Shown here piece after piece: positions 45,511 through 53,481 of a DNA stretch of 64,000 bases. The first letter of the stretch is position 1. Every line of letters begins with the position of its first letter. This stretch comes from Vreelandella profundi (lineage in GTDB: Bacteria; Pseudomonadota; Gammaproteobacteria; Pseudomonadales; Halomonadaceae): contig NZ_CP077941.1 of assembly GCF_019722725.1 (NCBI RefSeq), positions 2,046,001 to 2,110,000 on the forward strand. The letters run 5' to 3'. A program made the position numbers and the translations under genes. The notes beneath the pieces are model-generated. The model did no database searches. It was not told the origin of the DNA and saw only the letters and a program-made list of their open reading frames with translations.

Positions 45511-47160
45511 ATGTTTCAGCTGACTCGCAGTGTTACCTGGCAGGCGCTAGATCGCCTACGCGACAAAACCACGAACGACCGCATTCGTGACTACTTCGCC
45601 CATGATCCAAAGCGTTTTGAGAAAATGAGTTTACGCGTGGGCGGCCTGTTTCTTGATTACTCCAAAAATCACGTTTCTGATGAAGTACTCGCTAAGCTGA
45701 TTGAACTGGCAGACCACTCTGCGCTAGTTCAACGCCGCGCGCAGATGTTCTCTGGTGACATTATTAACGTCACCGAAAATCGCCCGGTACTGCATACCGC
45801 GCTGCGTAATCTCAGCGATGAACCAGTGTATGTCGATGGCGAAGACGTGATGCCGGAGATCACGCGGACTCGCGAGCAGATCAAGCAATTCTCAGAAACG
45901 GTCCGTAGCGGCGAATGGAAAGGCTACAGCGGCAAACCGATCAAGGACGTGGTTAATATCGGCATTGGCGGCTCGGACCTTGGCCCTAATATGGCCGTGC
46001 GCGCGCTGCTTAAATATCGCCACCCCGAAATGCACTTTCACTTTGTCTCTAACGTGGACGGCACTCATATCCAGAAAGTGCTTTCGCGTCTGGACCCGGC
46101 TACCACGCTATTTATCGTCTCGACCAAGACATTCTCGACCCAGGAAACGCTGCTCAATGCCAAAACCGCGCGGCGCTGGTTCCTGGAAAACGCCGGTGAC
46201 GATGCCGATATAGGCGCCCACTTTGTGGCGGCCTCCACCAACCGCAAAGCGGCCATGGAATTCGGCATTCGCGAAGAGAACGTGTTTGAATTTTGGGCCT
46301 GGGTCGGCGGACGTTACTCCATGTGGTCGTCGATTGGGCTACCGATTGCGCTTTCCATCGGCTTTGAGGGCTTTATCGAGCTGCTCGAAGGTGCCCACGA
46401 AATGGACCGCCATTTCATTGAGGCGCCTTTTGATCAGAACATGCCGGTGCTGATGGCACTGATGGGTATCTGGTACATCAATTTCATTGGTGCCGAGACC
46501 CAGGCCGTGGTGCCTTATGACCAGGCGCTCAACCAGCTGCCGGCCTTTTTGCAGCAGTTAGACATGGAGTCAAATGGTAAGTCCGTGGATATATTCGGCC
46601 ACCCGGTCAACTACAAAACCGGCCCGATTGTCTGGGGGCAAACCGGCTCAAACGGCCAGCATGCGTTCTTCCAGCTGCTGCATCAGGGCACGCGCTATGT
46701 GCCAATTGATTTTATCGCTTCGCTCAAACCTGAGCCGGGCATGGAAGACCACCACTTCGCGCTACTAACCAACATGCTCGCCCAGGCCAATGCCTTTATG
46801 GAAGGCAGCCAGGGTGACAGTCAGCAAGACCCGTTCAGCTGCCCCGGTAACCGCCCTTCCAGCACGCTGCTGCTGGATGAACTCACGCCCCGCAATCTGG
46901 GCGCGTTGATTGCGCTTTACGAGCACAAAGTGTTCGTACAAGGCGTGATCTGGAACATCAACTCGTTCGATCAGTGGGGTGTTCAGCTAGGCAAACGTAT
47001 TGCCGGTGAGATCAGCGAGCGCATTGATACCAATGCGGCTGATTTTGATGCTTCGACTCAAGGGTTGCTGGAGTTGGTGCGGGCGCATTTTTCGGGTGGC
47101 GGTTCAGAGGAGAATGGCCAAGCTGAAAGTGGTAAAAAGCCGGGAAAGAAGAAAGGATAG
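45511..47160 (+). CDS. pgi: Glucose-6-phosphate isomerase Pgi
   Basis: 549 residues. VVNIGIGGSDLGPNMAVRAL, VSTKTFSTQETLLNAKTARRWF and WVGGRYSMWSSIGLPIALSIGF are PGI signatures, with QQLDMESNGKSVD and the C-terminal WNINSFDQWGVQLGK. It interconverts glucose and fructose 6-phosphates, linking the fructose genes to the Entner-Doudoroff route. The lysine-rich tail ends GKKPGKKKG. A HexR-type site lies upstream and a terminator follows. Confidence 0.97.
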   Translation: MFQLTRSVTWQALDRLRDKTTNDRIRDYFAHDPKRFEKMSLRVGGLFLDYSKNHVSDEVLAKLIELADHSALVQRRAQMFSGDIINVTENRPVLHTALRNLSDEPVYVDGEDVMPEITRTREQIKQFSETVRSGEWKGYSGKPIKDVVNIGIGGSDLGPNMAVRALLKYRHPEMHFHFVSNVDGTHIQKVLSRLDPATTLFIVSTKTFSTQETLLNAKTARRWFLENAGDDADIGAHFVAASTNRKAAMEFGIREENVFEFWAWVGGRYSMWSSIGLPIALSIGFEGFIELLEGAHEMDRHFIEAPFDQNMPVLMALMGIWYINFIGAETQAVVPYDQALNQLPAFLQQLDMESNGKSVDIFGHPVNYKTGPIVWGQTGSNGQHAFFQLLHQGTRYVPIDFIASLKPEPGMEDHHFALLTNMLAQANAFMEGSQGDSQQDPFSCPGNRPSSTLLLDELTPRNLGALIALYEHKVFVQGVIWNINSFDQWGVQLGKRIAGEISERIDTNAADFDASTQGLLELVRAHFSGGGSEENGQAESGKKPGKKKG

Positions 47161-47192
47161 GCAGATAACGCCGTTTTAAACGATGGTACGCA

Positions 47193-47225
47193 AAATGCCT
47201 TGGCAAACGCCGAGGCATTTTTACT
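47193..47225 (+). terminator. Rho-independent terminator of pgi
   Basis: AAATGCCTTGGC and GCCGAGGCATTT form a 12-base stem with one G-T pair and a four-base loop, followed by Ts. It marks the left edge of core chromosome before the cassette array. Confidence 0.88.
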
Positions 47226-47265
47226 ACACTGGACAGTAGCGGCGTCACATCACTTTCAGTGACAG

Positions 47266-47350
47266 CCTCAACGCCAACTAGCATGCGCGGCTACGGAATG
47301 GAGGCGAAACCGCAATGTAGTAGAGGTCGCCGTGACTGGCCTTGTTAGGG
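47266..47350 (-). repeat. attC site of the toxin-antitoxin cassette, somewhat degenerate
   Basis: Outer boxes CCTCAAC and GTTAGGG flank imperfectly pairing arms. The central 70 bases match the next site (47918-48001) at about 51 of 70 positions without gaps. Confidence 0.65.
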
Positions 47351-47359
47351 CTATTGCGA

Positions 47360-47384
47360 TATAATTGTACGGAGTTTCCGTACA
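47360..47384 (+). promoter_or_regulatory. yefM-yoeB promoter and YefM operator
   Basis: A TATAAT -10 box (47360-47365) abuts the inverted repeat TGTACGGA-GTT-TCCGTACA (47366-47384). YefM antitoxins are known to bind palindromes with a TGTACA core, so this is the expected autoregulatory operator, 13 bp before the antitoxin start. It gives the cassette its own promoter. Confidence 0.75.
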
Positions 47385-47397
47385 TAACGGTGGAATT

Positions 47398-47670
47398 ATG
47401 GATGTCATCAGTGTAAACAAATTCAGAGACAACCTGAAAACCCTTGTAGAACAGGTTGTTAACAAACATGAACCTCTCAAGGTGACACGCCGCGCCGGAG
47501 AGGCTTTCGTAATTATGAGTGCTGAAGACTGGGAAAGAGAACAGGAAACCCTGCATGTTCTTCAGAACCGAGACCTGATGCAGCAGATTGCGACCTCTAT
47601 CGATACTCACAGCCGTGGCCAAGGATACACACCTAATGATGAGCAGATGAATGAGATCACTGGTATTTGA
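47398..47670 (+). CDS. yefM: YefM/Phd-family antitoxin
   Basis: 90 residues from the ATG at 47398 (MDVISVNKFRDNLKTLVEQV). The N-terminal DNA-binding fold includes HEPLKVTRRAGEAFVIMSAEDWEREQETLHVL, a YefM signature, and the C-terminal tail would wrap the toxin. It overlaps yoeB by 20 bp. It neutralises YoeB and represses the operon. It is encoded opposite to the direction of the cassette array. Confidence 0.9.
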   Translation: MDVISVNKFRDNLKTLVEQVVNKHEPLKVTRRAGEAFVIMSAEDWEREQETLHVLQNRDLMQQIATSIDTHSRGQGYTPNDEQMNEITGI

Positions 47671-47923
47671 GGGCAGCACCTGGGAAGCCTATGAAAAGAT
47701 GAGAGAGAAAGACAAGAAGCTGCACAAAGCTCTCTGCAAATTATTGAAAGAAATGCTCCGCTCCGACGACCCATCAACTGGCATAGGCAAACCTGAACCG
47801 CTGAAACACAATTTATCAGGCTTATGGTCACGACGCATCTCACAGAAAGACAGACTTATATACCGATTTGACGACAAATCCATATACGTTTTCGCCATTG
47901 GAGGGCACTACGACCAGCCCTAA
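47651..47923 (+). CDS. yoeB: YoeB-family ribosome-dependent mRNA interferase toxin
   Basis: 90 residues. Candidate catalytic residues in YoeB-like positions are Glu49 (GKPEPLK), Arg61/62 (LWSRRISQKDRLIYRF) and His86-Tyr87 (IGGHYDQP). It cleaves mRNA on the ribosome when free of YefM. Its TAA stop (47921-47923) lies inside the CCCTAAC core box of an attC site, so gene and recombination site are physically merged. Confidence 0.92.
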   Translation: MRSLVFEGSTWEAYEKMREKDKKLHKALCKLLKEMLRSDDPSTGIGKPEPLKHNLSGLWSRRISQKDRLIYRFDDKSIYVFAIGGHYDQP

Positions 47924-48001
47924 CGCTTGCAGCACGCGCGGCCTTGGAATGGAGCCGAAGGCGCAATGGAAAGGGCGTCGCCGTGCCTGCACTTGTTAAA
48001 T
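47918..48001 (-). repeat. attC site between the yoeB gene and the 210-residue protein gene
   Basis: Boxes CCCTAAC and GTTAAAT; arms GCAG-CACG and CGTG-C-CTGC pair with one extra C on the right, which gives a minus-strand orientation. On that reading the site belongs to the cassette of the 48025-48657 gene. Confidence 0.78.
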
Positions 48002-48024
48002 GTGGTTGCCACGAAGTAACAGCC

Positions 48025-48657
48025 CTATTTTTTGTCAGAAATTGCAGATATGCCTTTAATGGTGAACCAGCCCTTTGAGGCGAGCAACGGAGAAGAAAAT
48101 CTATTGCTCGAAGAACCCATCCTTGAGCAGGAATTTATTAGATTATCCATCGCCGTATCGATGCCTGCATCTAGATAAGCCGTCGAAGCGGAACCTTCCG
48201 TGGTGCAGGGCACAGATGGATGCCCAATCTCTTCCAAGTAATCATAAAAAGTGCCCTTAGCTACAGCCATACCGTAAATTCTCCAAGCGTACTTTTTCCC
48301 AAGATAGTGCCCGCTATTCGCACTATGAACTACCCGCTGATCAGACTTGGTTGTTTCTACGGCACGAAGTTGCTCTCCAAGGATGCGGGCTACATTGTGG
48401 CTGACTAGAGGATCAACTTCGTCCGCTTTAGCAGATGCTGAAACATCAACGATGTTTAATCCATTCTCGACGTCGTACCCAATATTGTACCGCTCACCTT
48501 GTGTAAAAACTGGTTCTCTATTGGCAATAAACTGGTACACGGTCGATGTAGTTTCTGGAGTAAATTGGTGCAAAAACTTCCCTGTCCCAGGGTCGGGGGT
48601 AATTCTGTAGTTGCTTACTATCACAACTGGAGTTGTTTGCAGATTCCTGGATCTCAT
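48025..48657 (-). CDS. Cassette gene of unknown function, 210 residues
   Basis: I do not recognise this protein. It begins MRSRNLQTTPVVIVSNYRIT after a GGGG-A ribosome site four bases from the ATG, has no signal peptide or membrane helix, and contains segments such as GERYNIGYDVENGLNIVDVSASAK, GEQLRAVETTKSDQRVVHSANSGHYLG and a Ser-rich C-terminus. It fills one cassette: its start lies 22 bp inside the left box of the 48679-48794 site. It could be a soluble enzyme or regulator; no catalytic motif is evident. Confidence 0.7.
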   Translation of the reverse strand: MRSRNLQTTPVVIVSNYRITPDPGTGKFLHQFTPETTSTVYQFIANREPVFTQGERYNIGYDVENGLNIVDVSASAKADEVDPLVSHNVARILGEQLRAVETTKSDQRVVHSANSGHYLGKKYAWRIYGMAVAKGTFYDYLEEIGHPSVPCTTEGSASTAYLDAGIDTAMDNLINSCSRMGSSSNRFSSPLLASKGWFTIKGISAISDKK

Positions 48658-48678
48658 GGATTCCCCTTATCTAGTTCC

Positions 48679-48794
48679 ATTTAACGCCGCTATCTGCCGA
48701 AATTGGGTTGGCGTGGTTTGTGTTATTGTTTGAGCGCCAGCGAGTAAAACAAAACCGCGACGGCCCGGTTTTCGGCAGGATAGCCTTGTTATGC
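48679..48794 (-). repeat. attC site of the 173-residue membrane protein cassette
   Basis: Boxes ATTTAAC and GTTATGC; arms GCTATC-TGCCG and CGGCA-G-GATAGC pair perfectly apart from an extra G on the right. The stop codon of the 48789-49310 gene is inside the GTTATGC box. One of the clearest attC sites here. Confidence 0.88.
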
Positions 48795-49310
48795 ATTTGG
48801 CTCACTCCAACCTGACCCAGCAAAGTATTCAGAGTCTTTTAGAATGAGGTTTTGCTTTGTCGTATACTTTTTTCTGCTCAGTGCTCTATAGCTAATTTTA
48901 ATAGGTAATTTAACACCGTAATTTAAAGGTGACTCTTGGTCCCCCGTAGTATGGCCAAAACCATTACTTACGGTATTGCCGCTATGAAGCAACGCAATTT
49001 CTCCCGCAGCCGAAAATATTCTTCGTATTTCCTTCTCTGCTGACAGCGTTGATGTTTTAGCAAGTAATTTGTTGATACTCTGTTCATCTGTAGTAAGTAG
49101 AATATCAGCAGCAGGGCGATTGCCAGTATTGTGCACTAAAATGCTATAGACAATCGCCATATTTCCAGCCGAATGCGTTTTTATCTCGGCAGTGATGATG
49201 GGACGATTACTTTCAAACCACGATCTTCTTGTAAATAGGTATGAAAAAACAGAAAGCAATAATGCCAAAGCTGCTACACCCGTTTTTATATCATCTGCGC
49301 CTAATGACAA
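48789..49310 (-). CDS. Membrane-anchored cassette protein of unknown function
   Basis: About 173 residues. I chose the TTG at 49310, seven bases after AGGAGG; an in-frame ATG at 49349 lies inside the upstream attC and has no ribosome site. One N-terminal helix (DIKTGVAALALLLSVFSYLF) is followed by RRSWFESNRPIITAEIKTHSAGNMAIVYSILVHNTGNRPA, which suggests a beta-rich domain. The function is unknown. The TAA stop is inside the attC core box. Confidence 0.75.
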   Translation of the reverse strand: MSLGADDIKTGVAALALLLSVFSYLFTRRSWFESNRPIITAEIKTHSAGNMAIVYSILVHNTGNRPAADILLTTDEQSINKLLAKTSTLSAEKEIRRIFSAAGEIALLHSGNTVSNGFGHTTGDQESPLNYGVKLPIKISYRALSRKKYTTKQNLILKDSEYFAGSGWSEPNA

Positions 49311-49335
49311 AGAAATAACCTCCTGGTTTTTGATT

Positions 49336-49407
49336 GCATAACGCCGCACTCACCGGAATTTAGGGAGCGAAGCGATTTAAATTTCCGAGTGCAGTGCCTT
49401 GTTACAT
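49336..49407 (-). repeat. attC site of the TrlF-like ATPase cassette
   Basis: Boxes GCATAAC and GTTACAT; arms GCACT-CAC-CGG and CCG-A-GTG-C-AGTGC pair with two extra bases on the right, again giving a minus-strand orientation. The ATPase stop is five bases beyond the right box. Confidence 0.85.
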
Positions 49408-49411
49408 GCAA

Positions 49412-52400
49412 TTAGTGATACTTCATTCTTCTGTTGTCAAATGCAGGCATTGTTCCCTCAAGCACATCGACAACTTTCCTATTAATAAGGCTGCATTCAA
49501 TAGCACCAGGTGTATATGAAATCTTCTGCGCATTTTTCCTGTCAATTTCACAGTGGATTATCTGCTCCGCATCGCAGACTACAGCCAAATTAGGGTTATG
49601 AGTAACCATTATAATTTGTCGCTTTTGCTTTGCTTCGTTTAATACCGGCACCAACAAACTTACGATCGTTTCGTTATCTAGATTTTCTTCTGGTTGGTCT
49701 AAGATAATCGGATTATTACCCTTATCCACTAGAAGGTAGAAAATTAAAAGCAAAGAGCCTCTCTGTCCTGGAGAAAGCTGCCCTATATGAGCATCTTGAA
49801 ACATCAGAGTATACCTAGGCTTCATATATTCCAAGTCAAACAGAAAGTCATAAACTTCATTTGCAGAACGTCCTTTGCGTAACATAGACTCAATACCAAT
49901 CTGCCCACTCGAAGAATTCTCTAATTTATCGTGCAATTCCGATAGAAAATCGAGCAATGATTTTTTGTTGTTTAGGTCATGTTTATCAGTTAACTCCTTT
50001 ATGGTAGCTAAACTTTCCGAGTCCCCTCTAAATTCACCAGATGCCTGTTTTACAAGCGAAAACAATTTATCAGCGATCAATTCTGTAGTGCTGCTTAGCT
50101 CGGCTTTAAACTGCAACTTGTATTCATCTCTAATAAGCTTATTGTTTTGAATAAGTTTCTGAACAGGATTAAATAACGTTTCTCTGTTAACTCTTTGTTC
50201 GTCAAGAAGATCAAATATTTGAGCGGATTTATCTAGCCGTACTTCTTGCAAACTCTTTCTTCTCACTGGCAAATTGTCTAACTGCTCCTTCCGATGCTCC
50301 AACCCTTTCAACGTGTCTGGTAAATCTCTATTCCCTAAAACACCAGCTCTCTTTTCTTCCCATTCTTTTAGCTTTTCGAGGTAATTTTGATAGACTTGTT
50401 GTGGGGCATTTAATTTCGAATTTAGAGGATCTCGCTTCGATACGAGGAATTTCTCTCGCTCTTCAAGATCTTTATTTTCCGTGATAACCTCGATTTCACG
50501 AGCCAACGTAACACTATCGATATCAGTAATACTCTGCTCATTTATTTTTAGCTTAATTATCTCTTTTATATCAAGCCCTAATAATGCAGCATCATCATTA
50601 AATGACGTGACAAATTGTTGAATGGTTCGATTAACTACATCTATACCTTCTCGGATATTTCGGCCGGCTTTTTTCTTGGCTGCTAACTTCGTTAACTCAT
50701 CATGATTGTTTTCTTTTTTAATTTTGATTTCGTTTAGCTCATCCGATATCTCAGCAAGGCTATCAGATGCTGATTTCTGATCTTCTGATAATTCACTTTT
50801 TGGCTGAAAAACTTCTTCAGGCTTTACCTTATCATGCTCATCTAGAAGTCTAGATTTCTGTGAAAGCAACTCTTCTATTGTTCGCTTAGTCTCGGGCAAC
50901 ATTTGCTTTTCAATAGAATATATTTGCTGATTAACGGTATGTAATTCACTTCTTAATGCATCAAGACGACTTCTTAACGAACGTTCTTGTTGTTCGATTA
51001 ACTGATCAAAATCAAGTGCGCCTAAACGAACAGCATCATCAGCGTGAGAAAATATTACTGCGCGAAGCTCTTTTTCAAATGCGTCCGATTTCCCAGAGAC
51101 GTGCGCATTACAAAGTTCTTCAAAATGACCCTGGGGAATATATTTAACGAGTTCTACATTTTCTATTGCAGGGTTATCATTTAGATTTTTCTCCATCTCT
51201 TGACCATCCGCCCATGTGGACTTCGCCATGAAATGCTTAGCTGGCTCACCAGTTTTCCCCCTAAAACGATTCTCTTTTAAGAAAGAAAAATGGTGATTTT
51301 GTTTTGAGTTCCCTAATAGGGCGGTGATGTCTGCCAACGCGCTTTTACCACTTCCTTTATTTCCAATAATTGCTACTAAATCAGGATTTAAACTCAACTC
51401 GGCTTTATTGAGCCACTCATCATTAAGCGTAGAAGCTACAACTTTGTTAACTTCCAATTTATCAATAAACAAACTTCTATTTGCATTGAAGAGTTTTATC
51501 TTAGGTGGCTGTTCCCCAATGAACGAACGCTTCGCAGGCTCTTTGATTGCTTGTTGTAGCCCTTCGAAAGTTGGATTAGCTTTAATCCAAGTGGTTTTTC
51601 CCGATGGATAATCTCCATAGCCTCGTTTATCATTGTTACCAGGCTCTCCGATAAAGCAATGAGCATCACTACCAGATACTGCCAGTCTCGGGGTACTGTT
51701 AAGGGCAGTTTGAAATTCATCAATCCAACCGGAGTTCCGGTCAGTCTTTATTCCAGAAAATGCTTCCCAAAGACTCATATTTCTGGTCTCGAAAATCGGA
51801 GATGATTTAAATAACCCTAATACATAAGCATAGTGCTCGTTTCTCTCTATTTCAGTGAGCCCATCACTAGTATCAAAAGGCATAAAACCAATAGCTTTCT
51901 TGTCTTTGACTTTAGAGATCGCTTGTTTATAGCTGTCACAACTCAGCTCAGCCATTATTGAGCCTGCTCTAAGAGCGTAACTTTCATCTTCCATGATTTT
52001 GGTTTTATCTAAGGAGTGATGGTTCAACTTGTCAGCTGGAACTGATCGAGCGTATTCGGTCAAAGCTCTATTAGACAGTTTTCTTGCGTTTTGGCCTGGA
52101 AATTCGATGAGAAGATCTGACTTAAAGTCCATTAATTCTTGATCATCAATTTTGTCAGAAAACAAAACGTGGGCATTCAAGCGTCCTTTCATAGGAGCCA
52201 TTAGACGTAATTCAATACCAGGAAAAACTGTCTTTTCTAACTTTGGGGCATCTGCTTGTGCGAGCCGACGCTTCAGTGCAAACCAACCATCGAATGTCCA
52301 ATAATCCATAATCGCAAATACTGCCGGTTCAGCGGCATTTATTGCACGAATCATTTCATCGACAATAGCTATGTTTTCGGGACAGTCAAGTTCAGTCTTA

Positions 52401-52495
52401 AATCTTTGACCATTCCAGTGGAACGATGCTGGGGTATGTATATGAAGATCCCACTTCCGCCATTCGGAGCCGCGATTATAATTTAAGTCCGTCAT
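49412..52495 (-). CDS. TrlF-family protein: PHP domain fused to an SMC/ABC-like ATPase
   Basis: 1027 residues. The N-terminal PHP-type metal domain starts KWDLHIHTPASFHW (His18, His20) and includes AIMDYW, GIELRL and SGSDAHCF near residue 275. Walker A GNKGSGKSALAD is near 380, a long coiled-coil-prone region spans about 500-800, a signature-like GQLSPGQRGSLLLIFYLL precedes Walker B NPIILDQPEENLDN near 930, and MVTHNPNLAV is near 963. The order matches the TrlF family. A phosphoesterase or nuclease fused to an SMC-like ATPase suggests action on nucleic acid, possibly in defence, but no activity is proven. It fills one integron cassette alone, which is unusually large. Confidence 0.82.
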   Translation of the reverse strand: MTDLNYNRGSEWRKWDLHIHTPASFHWNGQRFKTELDCPENIAIVDEMIRAINAAEPAVFAIMDYWTFDGWFALKRRLAQADAPKLEKTVFPGIELRLMAPMKGRLNAHVLFSDKIDDQELMDFKSDLLIEFPGQNARKLSNRALTEYARSVPADKLNHHSLDKTKIMEDESYALRAGSIMAELSCDSYKQAISKVKDKKAIGFMPFDTSDGLTEIERNEHYAYVLGLFKSSPIFETRNMSLWEAFSGIKTDRNSGWIDEFQTALNSTPRLAVSGSDAHCFIGEPGNNDKRGYGDYPSGKTTWIKANPTFEGLQQAIKEPAKRSFIGEQPPKIKLFNANRSLFIDKLEVNKVVASTLNDEWLNKAELSLNPDLVAIIGNKGSGKSALADITALLGNSKQNHHFSFLKENRFRGKTGEPAKHFMAKSTWADGQEMEKNLNDNPAIENVELVKYIPQGHFEELCNAHVSGKSDAFEKELRAVIFSHADDAVRLGALDFDQLIEQQERSLRSRLDALRSELHTVNQQIYSIEKQMLPETKRTIEELLSQKSRLLDEHDKVKPEEVFQPKSELSEDQKSASDSLAEISDELNEIKIKKENNHDELTKLAAKKKAGRNIREGIDVVNRTIQQFVTSFNDDAALLGLDIKEIIKLKINEQSITDIDSVTLAREIEVITENKDLEEREKFLVSKRDPLNSKLNAPQQVYQNYLEKLKEWEEKRAGVLGNRDLPDTLKGLEHRKEQLDNLPVRRKSLQEVRLDKSAQIFDLLDEQRVNRETLFNPVQKLIQNNKLIRDEYKLQFKAELSSTTELIADKLFSLVKQASGEFRGDSESLATIKELTDKHDLNNKKSLLDFLSELHDKLENSSSGQIGIESMLRKGRSANEVYDFLFDLEYMKPRYTLMFQDAHIGQLSPGQRGSLLLIFYLLVDKGNNPIILDQPEENLDNETIVSLLVPVLNEAKQKRQIIMVTHNPNLAVVCDAEQIIHCEIDRKNAQKISYTPGAIECSLINRKVVDVLEGTMPAFDNRRMKYH

Positions 52496-52551
52496 GTAAA
52501 TCCTTCTTCATAATCACACAAATGCTAGAAAAGAATGCGCACGCTTTGGGC

Positions 52552-52635
52552 ATGTAACGCTGAAATAAGCGGCGGCCCGACAGGGACGTCCGGTGGAGGC
52601 CGCAGGCCGGAACGAACTTCATTGACTTGTTGGGC
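52552..52635 (-). repeat. attC site of the LysE-family cassette
   Basis: Boxes ATGTAAC and GTTGGGC (the latter a perfect GTTRRRY) flank GC-rich arms, with AAGCGGC and GGCCGC-type pairing inside. The arm pairing is less regular than in the other sites. Confidence 0.68.
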
Positions 52636-52671
52636 GGCACCGACACTACCCTCAGTTGTATCGTTTCAAGT

Positions 52672-53295
52672 CTATTGGCGTTGGGACTTGAGACCAAGTA
52701 AGAGTGCTGCGCCAATTAGGCCCGCTCCTGAAAATCTCTCAACCCATACCCGTGCGCTGTTGCTCAATTTGTTTGCTAGCCAACTTCCACCCTTACTGTA
52801 GGCGCTGAGAAATATTCCGTCGATCACGATGTAAGAAAAACCCAGCACGAGAATTTGCGGTAACAAACTATGAGTAGAGCTTAGAAACTGTGGAAATAGA
52901 GCGGCGAAGAATACAACGGCTTTTGGATTGGCAGCCGACGTGATAAACCCACGAGCCCATAGTACTTTCAATGATGCCCGGTGGACTGGTGCGGCTGTGC
53001 CATACGTTGCAAATGATTTGATAATCTGACGAGTGCCGAGCCAAACCAGGTAGCTCACGCCGAGCCATTTGACAACGGAGAACCCATATTTGGAAGCGTT
53101 CAAAGCCGCTGCCAATCCAAGCCCTGCCAAGACAATTTGAATGGCATTTGCTGTTAAGTCGCCTGCGGCCGTGGCAAGCGACCTTTGAAACCCATTCGAC
53201 GCACTGACAGAAAGCATGAGTAAATGACTCGGTCCCGGTGTACACATGAACAGCAGTACCGTACCGACATATAGAGCCCATGTTTCAATAGTCAT
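52672..53295 (-). CDS. LysE/RhtB-family amino acid exporter
   Basis: 207 residues with about six hydrophobic segments. The N-terminus, VLLFMCTPGPSHLLMLSVSASNGFQRSLATAAGDLTANAIQI, is the LysE/RhtB signature, and KVLWARGFITSAANPKAVVFFAALFPQFL follows. It probably exports an amino acid or derivative across the inner membrane. It occupies its own cassette in the array; exporters are common cassette cargo. Confidence 0.88.
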   Translation of the reverse strand: MTIETWALYVGTVLLFMCTPGPSHLLMLSVSASNGFQRSLATAAGDLTANAIQIVLAGLGLAAALNASKYGFSVVKWLGVSYLVWLGTRQIIKSFATYGTAAPVHRASLKVLWARGFITSAANPKAVVFFAALFPQFLSSTHSLLPQILVLGFSYIVIDGIFLSAYSKGGSWLANKLSNSARVWVERFSGAGLIGAALLLGLKSQRQ

Positions 53296-53390
53296 TTTGC
53301 GTTCCTACTGGTTGAGTTGGTATCTCGTGTTGAAATATCCAATATGAGCAATTTGGGTCTTTACAGAACCACGCACACCACATCAGTGCC

Positions 53391-53481
53391 GCACAACGCC
53401 CCAAGCAGCCGGCCAATTTTGTGAAGGCTTTGCTTTTTAAAGCCGTAACAAAAGTGGGTCGGCTGGCTTGGCTTGTTAACT
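53391..53481 (-). repeat. attC site of the right-most cassette
   Basis: Boxes GCACAAC and GTTAACT; arms CCAAGC-AGCCG and CGGCT-G-GCTTGG pair perfectly with one extra G on the right. The stop of the 53476-53976 gene is inside the right box. A very clear site. Confidence 0.9.
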
